DNA of 64,000 bases from NCBI GenBank assembly GCA_943736015.1, contig OX031058.1, positions 15,153,001 through 15,217,000 on the forward strand, written 5' to 3'. The notes beneath the pieces were generated by a model. The model did no database searches. It saw only the letters and a list, made by a program, of their open reading frames with translations, and was not told the DNA's origin. Within the stretch, counting starts at the first letter, position 1, and each line of letters starts with the position of its first letter. This DNA is from Tridacna crocea (lineage: Eukaryota; Mollusca; Bivalvia; Cardiida; Cardiidae). Positions 9,870-22,500 of the stretch are shown piece by piece. The position numbers and the translations under genes are program-made.

Positions 9870-12569
9870 CGTTGTTTGATTTAAAAGCATTTTATTCGTT
9901 GACAATTTTTCATCTGAATAAACAAGAATTTGAAGTAATTTATCACTTTTTTTTTCACGATATATAAAAAATATTTGTTGTATTTATACATATTTAACAA
10001 TTAATGCTAATTGAAAACCAAAATTACTGAATGGTCATTTTATTTAAAAAAAAAATCCTTTTCTTAAAAAAAAGACAGTTTTTTTTAATTCTTCATTAAA
10101 AAGGAAAACAAATATAATGATAACAGCAGACACCTTCAGTTTTACAAGTCATTCTTGTACCGAGTAATCGTGCGTTTGAACGAGTTAAGTAAAAAAGCTT
10201 TTGAAAACATCGCGGAAACAGAAGATAACAATCATAAACAACGTCTTCTCTTTTTCCTCCTATAAACCGTCTGTGTTCAATTGACAACAGAAGCTCCTGC
10301 AAGAAAGAAAATATCTTTGATCTACATCGTCCACCAGTGCTTTCCTGGGCGATACAAAATATCTATTTGTTCCTTTGTAATAGAATTCATCCGTCGAAAA
10401 TAGGTTCAATCTACAAGGACTGAAAAATTAGTGGTAATCTTTGGGTTTAACTTGTTTGGTGTCATATTTATATAACTTGACATATTTCCAAGGTTGAAAT
10501 TACAATTCACTGAAACTCGGAATAAAAGCATAAATTCGAAATGAAATAAAATGCATTGCTACAGGTAAAACAGCGTTTGTTCAAATGACACGTGTCTTGT
10601 TATCTAACCTTTCAACCGTTAACCTTTTGACCTTACTTATTTAAGTAAAACCTTAATTTTCCATCACTTTATATTTCACATACGCTAATATCTGTACTAA
10701 ATAGTTCGTGAAATATGAAAACCTTTCTTTATTCGTTCAGACATTTTCTAAAAGAAATTGAAAATAGACATGCAGTCTGATTTTAGGGTCTTCTTATCGA
10801 ATGAAGCGGTGCGAGTGCATGTTCCTGAAGACTGCGCATAACTGACCAAAAAAAAAAGAAACATTTCAAAGAAAAATCCCGGCCCGTAATCACCAACTAT
10901 TTTTAAAGACATTCTATAAGTCTTACCAACAAAAAATTCTTAAGTTTCAAATGAGCGTAATTTCTGATTGTTACACCAATAGGTTTAGTCTATCAGAACT
11001 TGTGTTCATTTCTTTATCTAGATATTCCATAGGAATACAATCAAGCGTAGTCCCGAAGTTTCTTTTTCTCAAAAATATTCGTATCAAACACTTTTGGTAT
11101 ACATTTTCAGTAATTTCAAGTCAACGCCTACTTTTTATCATTGACAGCAGTTCATATTTTATCGATAAACAGCTACTCAAGTATATCAACAAACTATATT
11201 GTTTGTCTCCGATGGGAATCGCATTTCAACATGAATGCAGGCTATACATTCTTTGTTTTTGTTCAATGTTTCTAGGGCGGTCGTATTAGCCTAATTAACA
11301 CGAGGTTTAACTAAGTCACAAGGGTATTGAATTTTCCTTTAGAATCCTAAAAACAAAAGGCTTCCTTTGTTTTACGGTTTTAATCTTGCATGGTGGCTTT
11401 TTCAAAGCATAAAATGCTCTGATTGATCATTTGATTATTTTGGGTCTAGCCCTGTATTTGACCCCTTTTTCTAAATGACATCAAGCTATGTCGCCCTAGT
11501 AAGTATCAGTAACAGCACCTTTCCCCCCTCTCTCCCACTTTGAAAGTAAATTTTCGAGTAAGTCCAAACTTCCGACAGTGTATGTTTTACTTAAAGTGTT
11601 TCACAAATATGAAGTATGTCCCTACTGTTGAACAATGACAATCTAGCAATGACCAGGTAAGTTCCTTCAAGCTGCACCTTTAACTGACCATGTTCTCGAT
11701 GATAAAGTAATATGAAAAGCCATGGTACACCAGTACCATGGAAGAACAACTCCGTCATGCCTTAGAGTTAGCACAGGTAGATGTAACATTTGAAGCAATG
11801 CTCTGAGGTCTTCAGGTCTTTTTAATGTCCATAAATAGGTGAACACCCCAAAGTTAAAACTGTCTCATCATACCTTTCTATGAGGCATCTTAAACATGAT
11901 GATGGTAAGAGGAGAAAATGCATTTGCAGGAATAAAGTCAATGGTAGCTATATATCTTGTTCTGGACTTTGACAGTTTCTTTTTGAATACCACGAAAAAC
12001 ATTGCAAATCAACTATTGGTGTAAATTGAACTTGTCTGCCACATATCTTAACTCAAATGTACAAAACACATCCGAAGATGTATATAGCTCTAAGTGTAGG
12101 ATGTGCGTTGGAATAATGAAAGGGGAATTCTTACATAATTTCTCCTTATGGCGCATGAATTAAGCAACAGCTGCGTCCAGTGTGTCTGTCAGATGGTGCA
12201 TTGGTTAAAGGCCTATACTGCAGTGTGTTGACCAATTATTTACCAAACCATGGAACCCATACATCAACAACCTTGAACAGCATTCCTACTCTAAACTTCC
12301 AAGACAAGACATCTGATTGGCTTTGGCAAAAAGTCAAATCCATTCAGGTAGCTAGCTCAGAAAATTAAATTAAAAGTAAGGTTTGCTGAAGTTGGTGAAA
12401 TGGGATCCTAATTTTTAGTGCGTGCAAGTGTTAGAGTTCTGACCAATACAGTGGAAGATATCAGTATTGGAAGTCTTACGGGAAACACGAGTGAGAAAAC
12501 ACGATAATATAGGTTGGGTTAGTGTTATCCACGCTGCATTGAATTCTTTAGGCGCCAATGGCGAAATAA
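9870..12569. other. Large stretch without recognisable features
   Basis: The sequence is about 2.7 kb, AT-rich, and almost free of the hairpin families that fill the introns. Only a 22-bp hairpin near 11733-11754 (CCATGGTACACCAGTACCATGG) stands out. Frames such as 10951-11289 show no domain, signal or codon pattern supporting a gene. Confidence 0.4.
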
Positions 12570-12630
12570 GGGGCTTCTGCAGACGGTATAGACCAAGATT
12601 TGACCTTGGATCTACACTGTCCACTTTGTA
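12570..12630. mobile_element. Family B fragment
   Basis: TTGGATCTACACTGTCCACTTTGTAGCGC retains the right arm and the start of the flank. The left arm has diverged. Confidence 0.45.
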
Positions 12631-12639
12631 GCGCAAGCC

Positions 12640-14030
12640 TGTAAAGACAAAAAATATTTCAGATTTTCTTGGGTTTCATATTTGCCATTGCAATATCACC
12701 GATTTTACGTGACGCCGAAAGAGATAAGAGTATCGCAAGAAACATGTGACCGTTAGTTCTAAACTAAACAATCCTCGCTTGAATTTTATTTACAAGGTTG
12801 CTATATTTTTTGTCGTAATGATGTTGGAAGAAAAAAGTTATTATCATGCTTTGTAGATTACGTTCCTGTTTGCTATTTGTTGCAAGTTAGTCTACACCAT
12901 TTTTAAGAAATTTTGCCACACCTTCTGGTATTTATTATTCAATTACTGAATCTTAGAAAGCTGTAGGTTTTAACATTTTTCCTGCGATACAGATTTTATA
13001 ATTTTCCACATTCGTATAATATTTTCTCCACCACCATGCAAGAATTTCTGTGACAATGCAACCCTTTCCCAAATGCAATTGCTGTTCAAGATCAAAAGTT
13101 GAAAACTAAGTGACAAATAGAGAATGAATATTAATTCCATTTGTTACAAAGTTTTTATTTTCTTTCAAGAACATTCAAATTAGAAAAGTTAATGATTGCA
13201 CAAGGGGAAACTGGGTTATTACATAGCCAACGTCTTAAAGATTTACCTCATCCCCACAGAAAACAGATATGAAAACCATGATGATACATTTCATAAAATG
13301 TAAGTCTAATTTAATACAAGAAAAAATAGTGCTTCGGTTGTTAAGATTAATCTTAACAGTCACAGTGAGCGTTTAGTCGATCAAAATAAAACACGAAACA
13401 AAATCAGAGGACGAAAGAAATTTTAAAAAATGCAGAATTGCACATGAAATTAACACATTCATGTACTACATGTGGAAATTTAACAGAAAAAACACACATT
13501 TGCATGATGATGTGCACATGCTCTTCTTTAGAGGCGAAATTTGATCAACAACTTAAAGAATACCACCCATATCAATCCAGAACTTTGTTTACAGTCTTTC
13601 CTACCTAAATCAGGTCAAACCTTAGTGCCAAAATGAGATATATCCCGAAACATGAGTTTCTTGCTTTGTCAAATTAACTATTTGAATTTTGGTTACTTGT
13701 AGAATACGGCACTTGACCGATTTCTTCAGATAGAAAAAATTGCATCAAAAGTAACAGATGTATGCTTTAAAAATAACTCTGCTACATAAGCACCTTTTGA
13801 ATACAAACAAAAACGAAGCAAAACTGAATCGTAATGAAACCTCAATCATTCGGAACTGATAGGTATCATGACATAACCGAACTATCAAGAATCTGCGTAT
13901 CATCGAAGCATTTAAAGAGACACTTGAGCACTTACCTCCTGAAACGAAAAAAGCAGTAGATAACTTTGAAATGGACCATATTCAGATATAAAAGTTCAAA
14001 TGTACGAATATTTTTATTACATGTATATAT
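12640..14030. other. No feature seen
   Basis: AT-rich. An 18-bp perfect palindrome GTTAAGATTAATCTTAAC lies near 13340. No coding or repeat signal. Confidence 0.35.
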
Positions 14031-14034
14031 GTAA

Positions 14035-14110
14035 AAAGAATCTTGGTCAAATGAGAAATTACTCGTTACGAGCAATATCTCATCTGGCCGATATGTTTTC
14101 AAAATTGTGC
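14035..14110. mobile_element. Hairpin core of A/F type, decayed
   Basis: AATTACTCGTTACGAGCAAT has the family F centre, followed by a diverged ATATGTTTTCAAAAT. Flanks are not recognisable. Confidence 0.45.
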
Positions 14111-14205
14111 TGCTGCAATTCAGGAGGTAATTGCGTTCAACGATGAATTTGAGATGACAAATATTCGAAACTCGACTTTTCAAATTGTAACAAAATATGG
14201 AAGCC

Positions 14206-14211
14206 TTTATT
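14206..14211 (-). promoter_or_regulatory. Candidate poly(A) signal of RhoU
   Basis: This is the first canonical AATAAA on the minus strand found when reading downstream of the stop codon. It would imply a 3' UTR of about 1.9 kb, which is plausible for a RhoU gene. That UTR would include a decayed family A element and the CT microsatellite. No transcript evidence is available, and non-canonical signals nearer the stop are possible. Confidence 0.2.
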
Positions 14212-14555
14212 CAACGAAAATCTGTATGACTGACAGTTTTTCAAAAAGTTCGTTGTGAATTCAATGAAAATCAAGAAAAAGGAAACGGAAAAATTGGCAA
14301 CATTGAACATGGAATGGTAATTTGAAGCAATACAAAATTTAATATAAACAATCACTGAAGAAAAATGACATCATTTCACTGAACGGTAAATGAAGGCATT
14401 TTACTAAATGATAATGACGCCATTTCACTAAACGATGAAACGTCATTGACGTTTAGTTCGAGCAGATAATTCCTCCCGCGAGACTTTTTGGCCGTCCATT
14501 GGAAACAAAACAAACATTAAGAATGGGAATCTCGCGCGTGTGCATTATGCATTTA

Positions 14556-14559
<4 letters not shown>

Positions 14560-14603
<44 letters not shown>
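14560..14603 (+). repeat. CT microsatellite
   Basis: About 22 uninterrupted CT units. On the RhoU-sense strand it reads GA, within the possible 3' UTR. Confidence 0.95.
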
Positions 14604-14604
<1 letters not shown>

Positions 14605-14606
<2 letters not shown>

Positions 14607-15216
14607 CAACATTCAGCAATGATTAACAAGCAGTATGAAAGACTTTGTAATAACTTACACATTTACAAGGCTTACTGTACAAATTAACATATTACCTCCA
14701 AAATAAACTTGCAGCAGACGACAATGAAATATTCAGAACATTATTGCAAGGTGTAAAGTAATATATTTCATGAATTACCGTTACGTACATATTCTCGTAC
14801 GCCATCCTCTCTGGAAAAAAGACAGTGGAATGCATTTCCAAAAATGAAATATCAACCAATATCAGCCTGGGCTGACTGCGCAGGCTGACTGCGCAGGCTG
14901 ACCTGAATATTTTTTGTTTTTGCTATTGATGGACTCTGTATGTTATAATATAGCATAATGTATGTAACAATATAGCCCGTTATTGGACATAGTCGATGAT
15001 TTTACGGAGCCATCACTAATAATGTGTTGACTTGACTTGTTTGGTATCAATACGGAGTCGCATCACATCCTTTTCTGTCTTAGAATTGTTCATATCTACG
15101 AGTAAACAATTTTGACAGGAGACCATGTGCGTTACTAGCAATTCCTTCTTTTGTCACAATATTCTCATGAATTGTCTGCTGCAAGACGAACAAAGTCGTT
15201 TCCATGAAGTAATGTG
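14605..15216. other. No gene; small CAGGCTGACTG duplication
   Basis: GGCTGACTGCGCA is repeated directly at about 14869-14895. The rest is AT-rich and unremarkable. Confidence 0.35.
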
Positions 15217-15434
15217 TTAACCTTTACCCGACGACAAAATTTCAGACATGTCCAACTTTAAAGCATTACCAAACCATCCCTACTTTTAACGCCCCTGAGA
15301 AAGAAGCTTTTTGAAAGACAAGAAAATATTGTGTGGAAAGCAAAAAGTGCTGAAATTACCTCCTTTTCCCACAATTTTTTCAAAAGCCTGTTGCTTTAGG
15401 TTTGCAGAAAACGGGGTTGTTTGGTAAAGGATTG
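15217..15434. mobile_element. Family A element, decayed
   Basis: Starts TTAACCTTTACCCGACGACA and ends TTGTTTGGTAAAGGATTGA. The core has lost its perfect pairing on the left arm (GTGTGGAAAGCAAAAAGTGC). It lies inside the probable RhoU 3' UTR. Confidence 0.7.
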
Positions 15435-16071
15435 AAATCATGAGAAACGTAATAAAGACATGAAGACACAATCAGTCATTAGTAACAGAAAATATTTGTT
15501 ATGCTAATTGCGAACATAGTATTGTTTGTTTGTTTTGTTTTAAGTTAGTTATTGCTCTTCTCCCGGAATACAATATGACGTTAAAACTGAACAGTCTCGC
15601 TAGCTTTGCCTATTTGCTAAGTTTCCTGTCTAAGTGTTTTGGAACGGCTTTCAAAATTTGCTTTAACCAACTTTCATTACATCTTTTAAAACGCCTTTTA
15701 GGTCAGAGATAAACTTCTTCTGTTTCCAAAGCTGAGAAAGCCTTCAATTGAAATTAATGCAAAGAAGCTAACCTCATTATTTTGTAAGACGGTGCATTGT
15801 ATTTCTATTTTCATATTATTTCATCGAAATTCACACGAGAGTCTTCAGCAGTAAGAAGATCAAAGCGTGTAACATTTACTTTGACATAATATCAAAGGCA
15901 GCATTTTCAAACAACCTTGTTGCATTTGTTTACAAAGCTCGTATTTGAGGCAGCTAAATACATTTCTCTCGCAGAAAAAAAACAAACAAAGCTAGTTCAA
16001 ACCTGTTCAGAAGGAAACATTAATTTGAAAGTCTAGAACACCAACACAAAGTCAATGAAGACACGAATGCG
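15435..16071 (-). other. RHOU: Proximal 3' UTR of RhoU
   Basis: This sequence follows the RhoU stop codon and is AT-rich. It contains no TIR, palindrome or coding frame that I recognise. It is assigned to the 3' UTR only by position. Confidence 0.4.
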
Positions 16072-16590
16072 TTAAACAAAGCAACAGAAACGTTTCCAGC
16101 CCACTTTTTTCACACTACAGTCTGACAAAGGTCTTAAAGGAAGGACAGGTTGTGGCTGACGTTTTTCGCTTGCCTTCCGCCCCTTTTTGGACCACCGAAA
16201 ACTCCTGTTTCTCTTAATTGCTTTTGGCTTTTTGCACATATCTAATGCTGAAAGAATTGCAGTGTCAAAAACTTCTTTTAAATTCTTCTGCGTGAGAGAT
16301 GAACACTCGATGTAGCTCACGGCACCGATTTCCTCTGCAAGTTTCTTGGCCTGGGATTCTGTAACGGGCCGTTCGTTGTAGTGAGCTAGTTCGATTAACA
16401 CTTTTACGTCATTGCGCAAGTCACTCTGTGTACCGACTAAAATGATTGGTGCGTCGGGTAGGTGTTGCCGTATTTCTGGTACCCATTTGTCCATGATATT
16501 ATGAAATGACGTGGGACACATGACACTAAAACATAACATAAACACATTCGTCTCCGGGTAGCAGAGAGGTCGTAATGAATCGAAGTCATC
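16072..16590 (-). CDS. RHOU: RhoU coding exon 3 and stop (residues 90-261)
   Basis: The exon begins GATGAC (DDFD) just after a strong polypyrimidine tract and cag, and ends with TAA at 16074-16072. It encodes switch II ([13 protein letters not shown]), the WVPEIR helix, VGTQSDLR, the Rho insert region ([12 protein letters not shown]), [15 protein letters not shown] and the C-terminal tail. The tail is basic ([14 protein letters not shown]), then carries PVLPLR, which fits a class II SH3 ligand (PxxPxR, residues 237-242), and ends WKRFCCFV. The last four residues are the RhoU-type palmitoylation signal. An in-frame ATG at 16668 precedes the acceptor but lies in intron. Confidence 0.95.
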   Translation of the reverse strand, partial: DDFDSLRPLCYPETNVFMLCFSVMCPTSFHNIMDKWVPEIRQHLPDAPIILVGTQSDLRNDVKVLIELAHYNERPVTESQAKKLAEEIGAVSYIECSSLTQKNLKEVFDTAILSALDMCKKPKAIKRNRSFRWSKKGRKASEKRQPQPVLPLRPLSDCSVKKVGWKRFCCFV

Positions 16591-19500
16591 CTGAAAAGAG
16601 AAAAAAAAGAAGAAATTAAAACAGATTCTTATTTCAGGAAGTAGCCACAACTTGTTCTGCGCATGCATTGATTCTGATACATCTAGAAACTAATTTGAAG
16701 CAGGTGACTTTAAATTTACATGTAGATCGTTAAAAAGTGCAGATAATCAAATGATGAATCCACTGACTCTGTGTCGCAAAACAGATTCGCATCAGTTACT
16801 TCGAGTCATTCAGCGCACCACACATTGGTCTTACACATTTATCTGAGATATGCCCTGGCAAATGGGGGCTCAATGCATCTCCGGAATGCATTATATACCA
16901 AGGAAGTCAACATAAGATAATTAAGCCATAAACTATATCTTGTCAAACAACCGATTGAATCATGCGGTCCAACTAGTCCTTTGACATGCAAAAAATTGAC
17001 CAATAGCAAAAAGTTTCGACTCAGGTCAGCCTGCGCATAATGCGCAGGCTGACCTGAGTCGATACTTTTTGGCACATTCATTGAAGCCCCCTTTTAACAA
17101 AGCATGGCTTGTAATAATTTAATATAACATGCAGGTCAGACAATAAAAGTTTGCTTTTTAACAAAGAGTTACACCAAACGAAAGCATTTGAGGGTTTCAC
17201 TGGCAAAGAGGGGTTTAAGGCACCCCATAATTAATTATTCCAAGTAAATCATCACATATTAATGGATCCATAAAACTCATTTTCGAAGAACCAGCGGAGG
17301 CATAAGGTAGATTGCTGCTTGGAAATGCAGAAGAAAAAGAAGACCAATACCAAGAAGTTTCGACAATGTCAGCCTCCACGGACTGCACAGATTGACTTAG
17401 ACGAAAATGTAAATATCCATTAAAACCCCTTTTCACAGAATGTGGCTCATTTATATTTTTTTATAGGGGTCACGACCTCAGATTGCATGAGAAGTTTTCT
17501 AAGCGCTTTCAATTCACAGCATAGTTTCTAACATTTGCTAATTTGTTGATTATAGTGTAATCGAACGCCTGAGTTCCTATCCCTTTATGCAGATACAATT
17601 TGGTTATAAAAATATCAATGATGCGTACAAGAATAATACTTAAATCGTGAGAGGGCAAATGATGTACGTTAGTATCATTTTTTTTTTCATTTAGATTTTA
17701 TCTTTTAATGTCAATGCTTCTTGCTTCCCTTGCATGTGAAACCATTACATCGCATGTTACACGGGATACATTCTGACAGAATGTTACACTTGACGACTTT
17801 AAAAATATCATATTTGGTACAAAAAATATATGTTATCCGCATGAAATACGGTCTTTTACAAGAATACATTTGGAAAAGGAGAAATTGCTTAATACCAGTG
17901 TTTTCTCCTTTTCTTGTATTGTTCCCAAACCTTTAAAATCATATACCATACTTTGAGATTCGTTAATTCTATCAATTATCCTGCTAAATACCTGACATGA
18001 AACTTTCAAGCCGACAACAGAAACCCAAATTTTGCTATTCCATTGGTATTTTGGGAGGGAAAGACGTCTCCTTATCAGATAGTGTTGAATCAAGATCAGA
18101 CTGCACAGAATCTGCAGTCTGATCTTGATCTACACGGTCCACATAAAGTCCTTGAGTCACACATAGCAGCCTAATGTTTGATTTGTCGTAGACAAAATGC
18201 TTACAGTTCAGACGAGTCTAAATGTCTTCAAGTGAAGTGTTAACCCTTTCCCAAATGACAAATTTTTGGACTAGACCAAACTGAAAGCATTTGCAGGCAA
18301 CAATTCAACTCTTGCTGAAAAGATGATTTCTGTCTATGACAGGGTAGAAAACATTGTGGGAAAAGGAGAAAATGCTGGTCACCAGCATTTTCTCCTTTTC
18401 CCACAATGTTTTCAAAAGGCTACTATTCCAGACCCGTAAAAACCAGGGATTGTTTGGGAAAGGGTTAAGAAGGAAGGAGAAACCTTCTACCGGGGGAAAA
18501 AAAGTGTTCATTGACCAATGTCCTTAAGACAATTTATACTGCAAGGCCGAACATGGTCAACCGTGCATAAATTGGTCAATGGCAAGCTCTAGATTCATTG
18601 GCCGTGAGAGGGATACAGAGAGAAAAGGACCCTCACGCACAACAGCGCAGCAGGTATGGCCCCCACTTATTGGCAATAAACTTCACGATGTCCAGCCGGG
18701 CAGTACAATGGCGAGTCCGTACCGGACAACGGACACACACAATGTACGGTGACGAATATGGTGATTTTCGAACCCATAAACTACTAATTCGGTATTGATC
18801 AAAAGAGTGCCGACGCTTGGATTACTGTTTACTCTTCTCTAGCAAAGTAATTTCACAAAACTTTTAAGGCGATCGTAAAACCCCGAGTTATATCATTTAA
18901 AGCTTACTTTTTGGAGAAAAAAGATCTCAGTATCGGACAGTGTTGATCCAAGATCAGACTGCACGTTCTGTGCAGTCTGATCTTGATCTACACTGTCCGT
19001 GAGTCTCGCTTGGCAGCCTAAGGATTAAACAGCGTTCAGCCATGTAACTAGGTTATATTCACGTTTGACCAACAAAGGACGTATTAAAATTCCCTTTAGC
19101 TGTTGACATTAAGAGCTCGGCACCACTGGTCGAACAAATGTTCTAGCAAAATGGTATTACCGCTTCGATACGTTCTATACCGCCCGCCTGCTCTTTCTCT
19201 CTTGCTCTCTCATAAAAAAGCGTCACTTCAAACAGATGGTTCCTGGCTTTGGAGAGCATTATCGGAAAAGGATAAAATGCTTGTCACCAGTATTTTTTCC
19301 TTTCTCCACAATGTTTTATACCCTTACATAGACAGACTTTGTAACCTCAACAACGTCAAATACATCATCTGCCGATGTTTCCAGTTCGTCTACCATAAGT
19401 CTAGCATTTTCTGGTATGATTGAGAGCTCAATTTGTCTGCACAGCAAATTTTTTTCGAGAGGGAAAAAAGCGAGTAATTCCTTAAACATGAAGTAATGCC

Positions 19501-22500
19501 AAAAATAACACTTTTATAGGTGTACAGAGGAAAGAAAACGGCCTGTAGCTCAAAATATCACCTAGTTATATATTAAATGATTCATCTGATAGGTATCCCT
19601 CATAAACCCTTTTCCTTGTGTTTATCTTTAAAACTTGTTAAAGGCTTATGTGTATTAATCCTTTCGCCACAAAATTTTAGACTAATCTGAAACTAATGGA
19701 ATCGCCGACGTCAAACTAGAGTGGTTTAAATGATGAGGTTTGGCCTTTAAAGTTGTAAAGGTTAGAAAACAGTGTGGGTAAAGGAGAAAATACTGGTAGC
19801 CATCATTTTCTCCTTTGCCCACAAAGTTTTCCAAAGTCAGCTTCCCATAGTGTGCTGTGAAATATAAAAACGTCGAAAAATCACTTAATTTTAACCCTTA
19901 GAGAGCTAGGTAAGAAGACCGTGTTGGCAGATCAAGATTAGACTTCACAAAACGTACAATCAGGCTGAACTGCTAGCCCATCATTCTGTGATTCAAAATA
20001 CACGCTAAATTTCAAATATGAGTTTTCCTGTGGCTGCAAAATTATGTCCACCAGTTTTGCTTCTAGTTATCAATCTTTTTCGCATACCCTATCCCCCATC
20101 CCCATCTGCACTCCTCACCACTGGAGCAGCTTCTGTCCTTGTCGTTAATGTACAAAAGTTCTGTTTCGACAATGTAATTCTTTGTTTTGTTATAGACAAA
20201 CATCGACCTTAAATTAATTTAAAAAAAAGAAACATGAAAAGATGTCAGATATTTTCGCATATAGAAGACCTTGCTTGGAAAGACGTAATTAATCGCTCTT
20301 TTTTTCCCCATACTGTTTTGAATACCTTATTATACGTAGATGTAAAATATGTCACTAATGCATTAGAAAGTATGAAAAGTTGGGAGAAGGATTAAGGAGC
20401 TTAAGGGCATGTCTCTTTAATGGATTACGATTTAAAATATTTACTTGATGTTTGCCGGCTATATAGCTACGGACAAAACATGTCTACAACATCAACAGTC
20501 TATCGCCATAACAGTTTATTAAAAGTTCTTGTTACAACGAACACAATTTACGGAATTTCAATTACAATTTTGATAGAGTGACGGAATGAAAATATTTTCA
20601 ACTGTATTTCACTTTGCAGGAGAAAAACATTACGTCAAAGGTCTCAAATAATTTCGGGAGAGATTCATGGGATGTTGGTATTCGACGGACCACAGTACTA
20701 CATATCGTCGGTTTACTTCAAAACACATCGTAACTACAGCTTGATCCAATCATGGCTGAAACTGAAAAATAATGACCTTGACCTTTTAATTCTTATCCTG
20801 CTAAAAACTAAACTGAATTTTTCATTTCGATAGTAAAACCCAAAATACTGTCATTTCAAAGTTATGATTTTGGCAATAATATCTCCTCATCGGACAGTGT
20901 AGATCCAAGATCAGACTGCACGTTCTGTGCAGTCTGATCTTGATCTACGCTGTCCGCAAAAGGTCAGTGAGACCCAATAAGCAGCAAAAGGGTCAAAGAT
21001 ACATGTTAATCTAATAATTCGAGATAAAATGCATTTGTCGAGAGCAAATATTTTGAATTTGGATCCTGCAACAAGCTTTTCATCTGGTAAGAGATCAAAA
21101 CAAAGAAGGCGAAAAATACCTGACGTTCCTGAACATACTGGTACAAAAAAGGTGGGTATCACGTAAACAAAGAGATGCTCTGATAGTAGTAAGACTATAT
21201 CTGATAGTAGTAAGTCTATCTTATACAACAAGACAATAGCTAAAGATAAAAGGTAACAAAAGAATGAAGTTTTAAACAAAAATGAGTCCGTGATGAGGCT
21301 TACACATGCAACAGTGTAAAATTTCAGGGTGCCTGACCTTGTAAGCTCACCCACTGTACAACCAGAGAAGAGCATTAGGTCAAAGTGATTTATTCAAGCG
21401 ACGGAGGCAGTGTTAGGCCAGAAAGGGTTGAATAAATGGATTACCAATATACGATCAAGAAAACAAAAGGTCATAGAGTATCATTGCAGAAAAGAAACTA
21501 TATCGAAAAAAAAAAACGTAATAAAGAAATGAAGTCTCCTCATTGTGATTGATATATATAATGTAACCATAATAGAGGGCCCGTATTCACCAAACATTCT
21601 TAAGAACTTTCTTTGTCTTATTCTCCAAAGTTTTCTACATTTGTAAATAACAAAACTTCAGATTGGCTAAACCGAATGATTTAGCCAATCAGAAGTTGTG
21701 TTACTTACAAATTTAGAAAACCTTGAAGAATAAGACTAAGAATATTCTCAAGAATTGTTGGTGAATACGAGCCCAGTTAAAGTTAACATTGTATACTTTC
21801 CCAGTGTAGGCGATAAGATAGGAATGAATCATGTGGCAAGGCCTTTAAGCATTCCTAAGAAACAAATTGTACCATGCCGTAATTTCAACTCCTACCACAA
21901 CGATAAGCTTCGTTGAGTAAAAATGCGGTATTCTTTAGCAAGAATGTTACTAAAACAAAAAAAGACAATAGCTAAAGGATACAAAGAAAAGAAAATGTGC
22001 GGAATGTTAGCGTTTATTTCGTAATGTTTCTAACACATGCAATGAAACCATAATGAAGTGTCTAAGTTCGCCGAAGCCTTATCTATAAAGCGTTTCTTCA
22101 TGCAAAAAAAAGAGGAAGTTTTGTCCTGTAATGAAAAAGAATGGCTGACCTCACAGCGCAACGCATTGCAGTATCAAAGCTGTTTATGCAAAGAATGTCT
22201 AAAACTTGTCAAGCAGTTTACTATTTATAGATCCAGAATTAAATTGTAGTTACAGATGTTTGTGCCGTCTGGGTTCGTATTTACCAATCATTCTTATGAA
22301 CAGTCTCGGTCTTATTCTCCTGAATTTTCTACATTTGAAAGTAACACAACTTCTAATTGGCTAAACCAAATGGTTTAGCCAATCAGAAGTTGTGATACTT
22401 TCAGTTGAAGAAAATCATGTAGAATAAGATCGAGACTGCTCTTAAAAGAATAGTTGGTGAACACGGACTCTGGTCTTGATGTGTCAAAAAGCACCAGACT

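Noticed and set aside
10951-11289. 112-residue plus-strand frame in a repeat-poor stretch
   Set aside because: Composition is that of AT-rich noncoding DNA. No motif, no splice context, no neighbour supporting it.
16591-16668. Upstream in-frame extension of RhoU exon 3 with its own ATG
   Set aside because: It crosses a strong polypyrimidine tract and AG acceptor, and joining exon 2 at 16590 gives exact RhoU homology.
18240-18468. Individual microRNA gene calls for each perfect hairpin
   Set aside because: Stems are nearly perfect with 1-5 nt loops and occur in dozens of TTAA-bounded copies, so transposon hairpins are the simpler reading; small-RNA data would be needed.
20911-21375. 154-residue membrane-like minus-strand frame
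   Set aside because: Begins inside a family B palindrome and is hydrophobic through T-rich composition.
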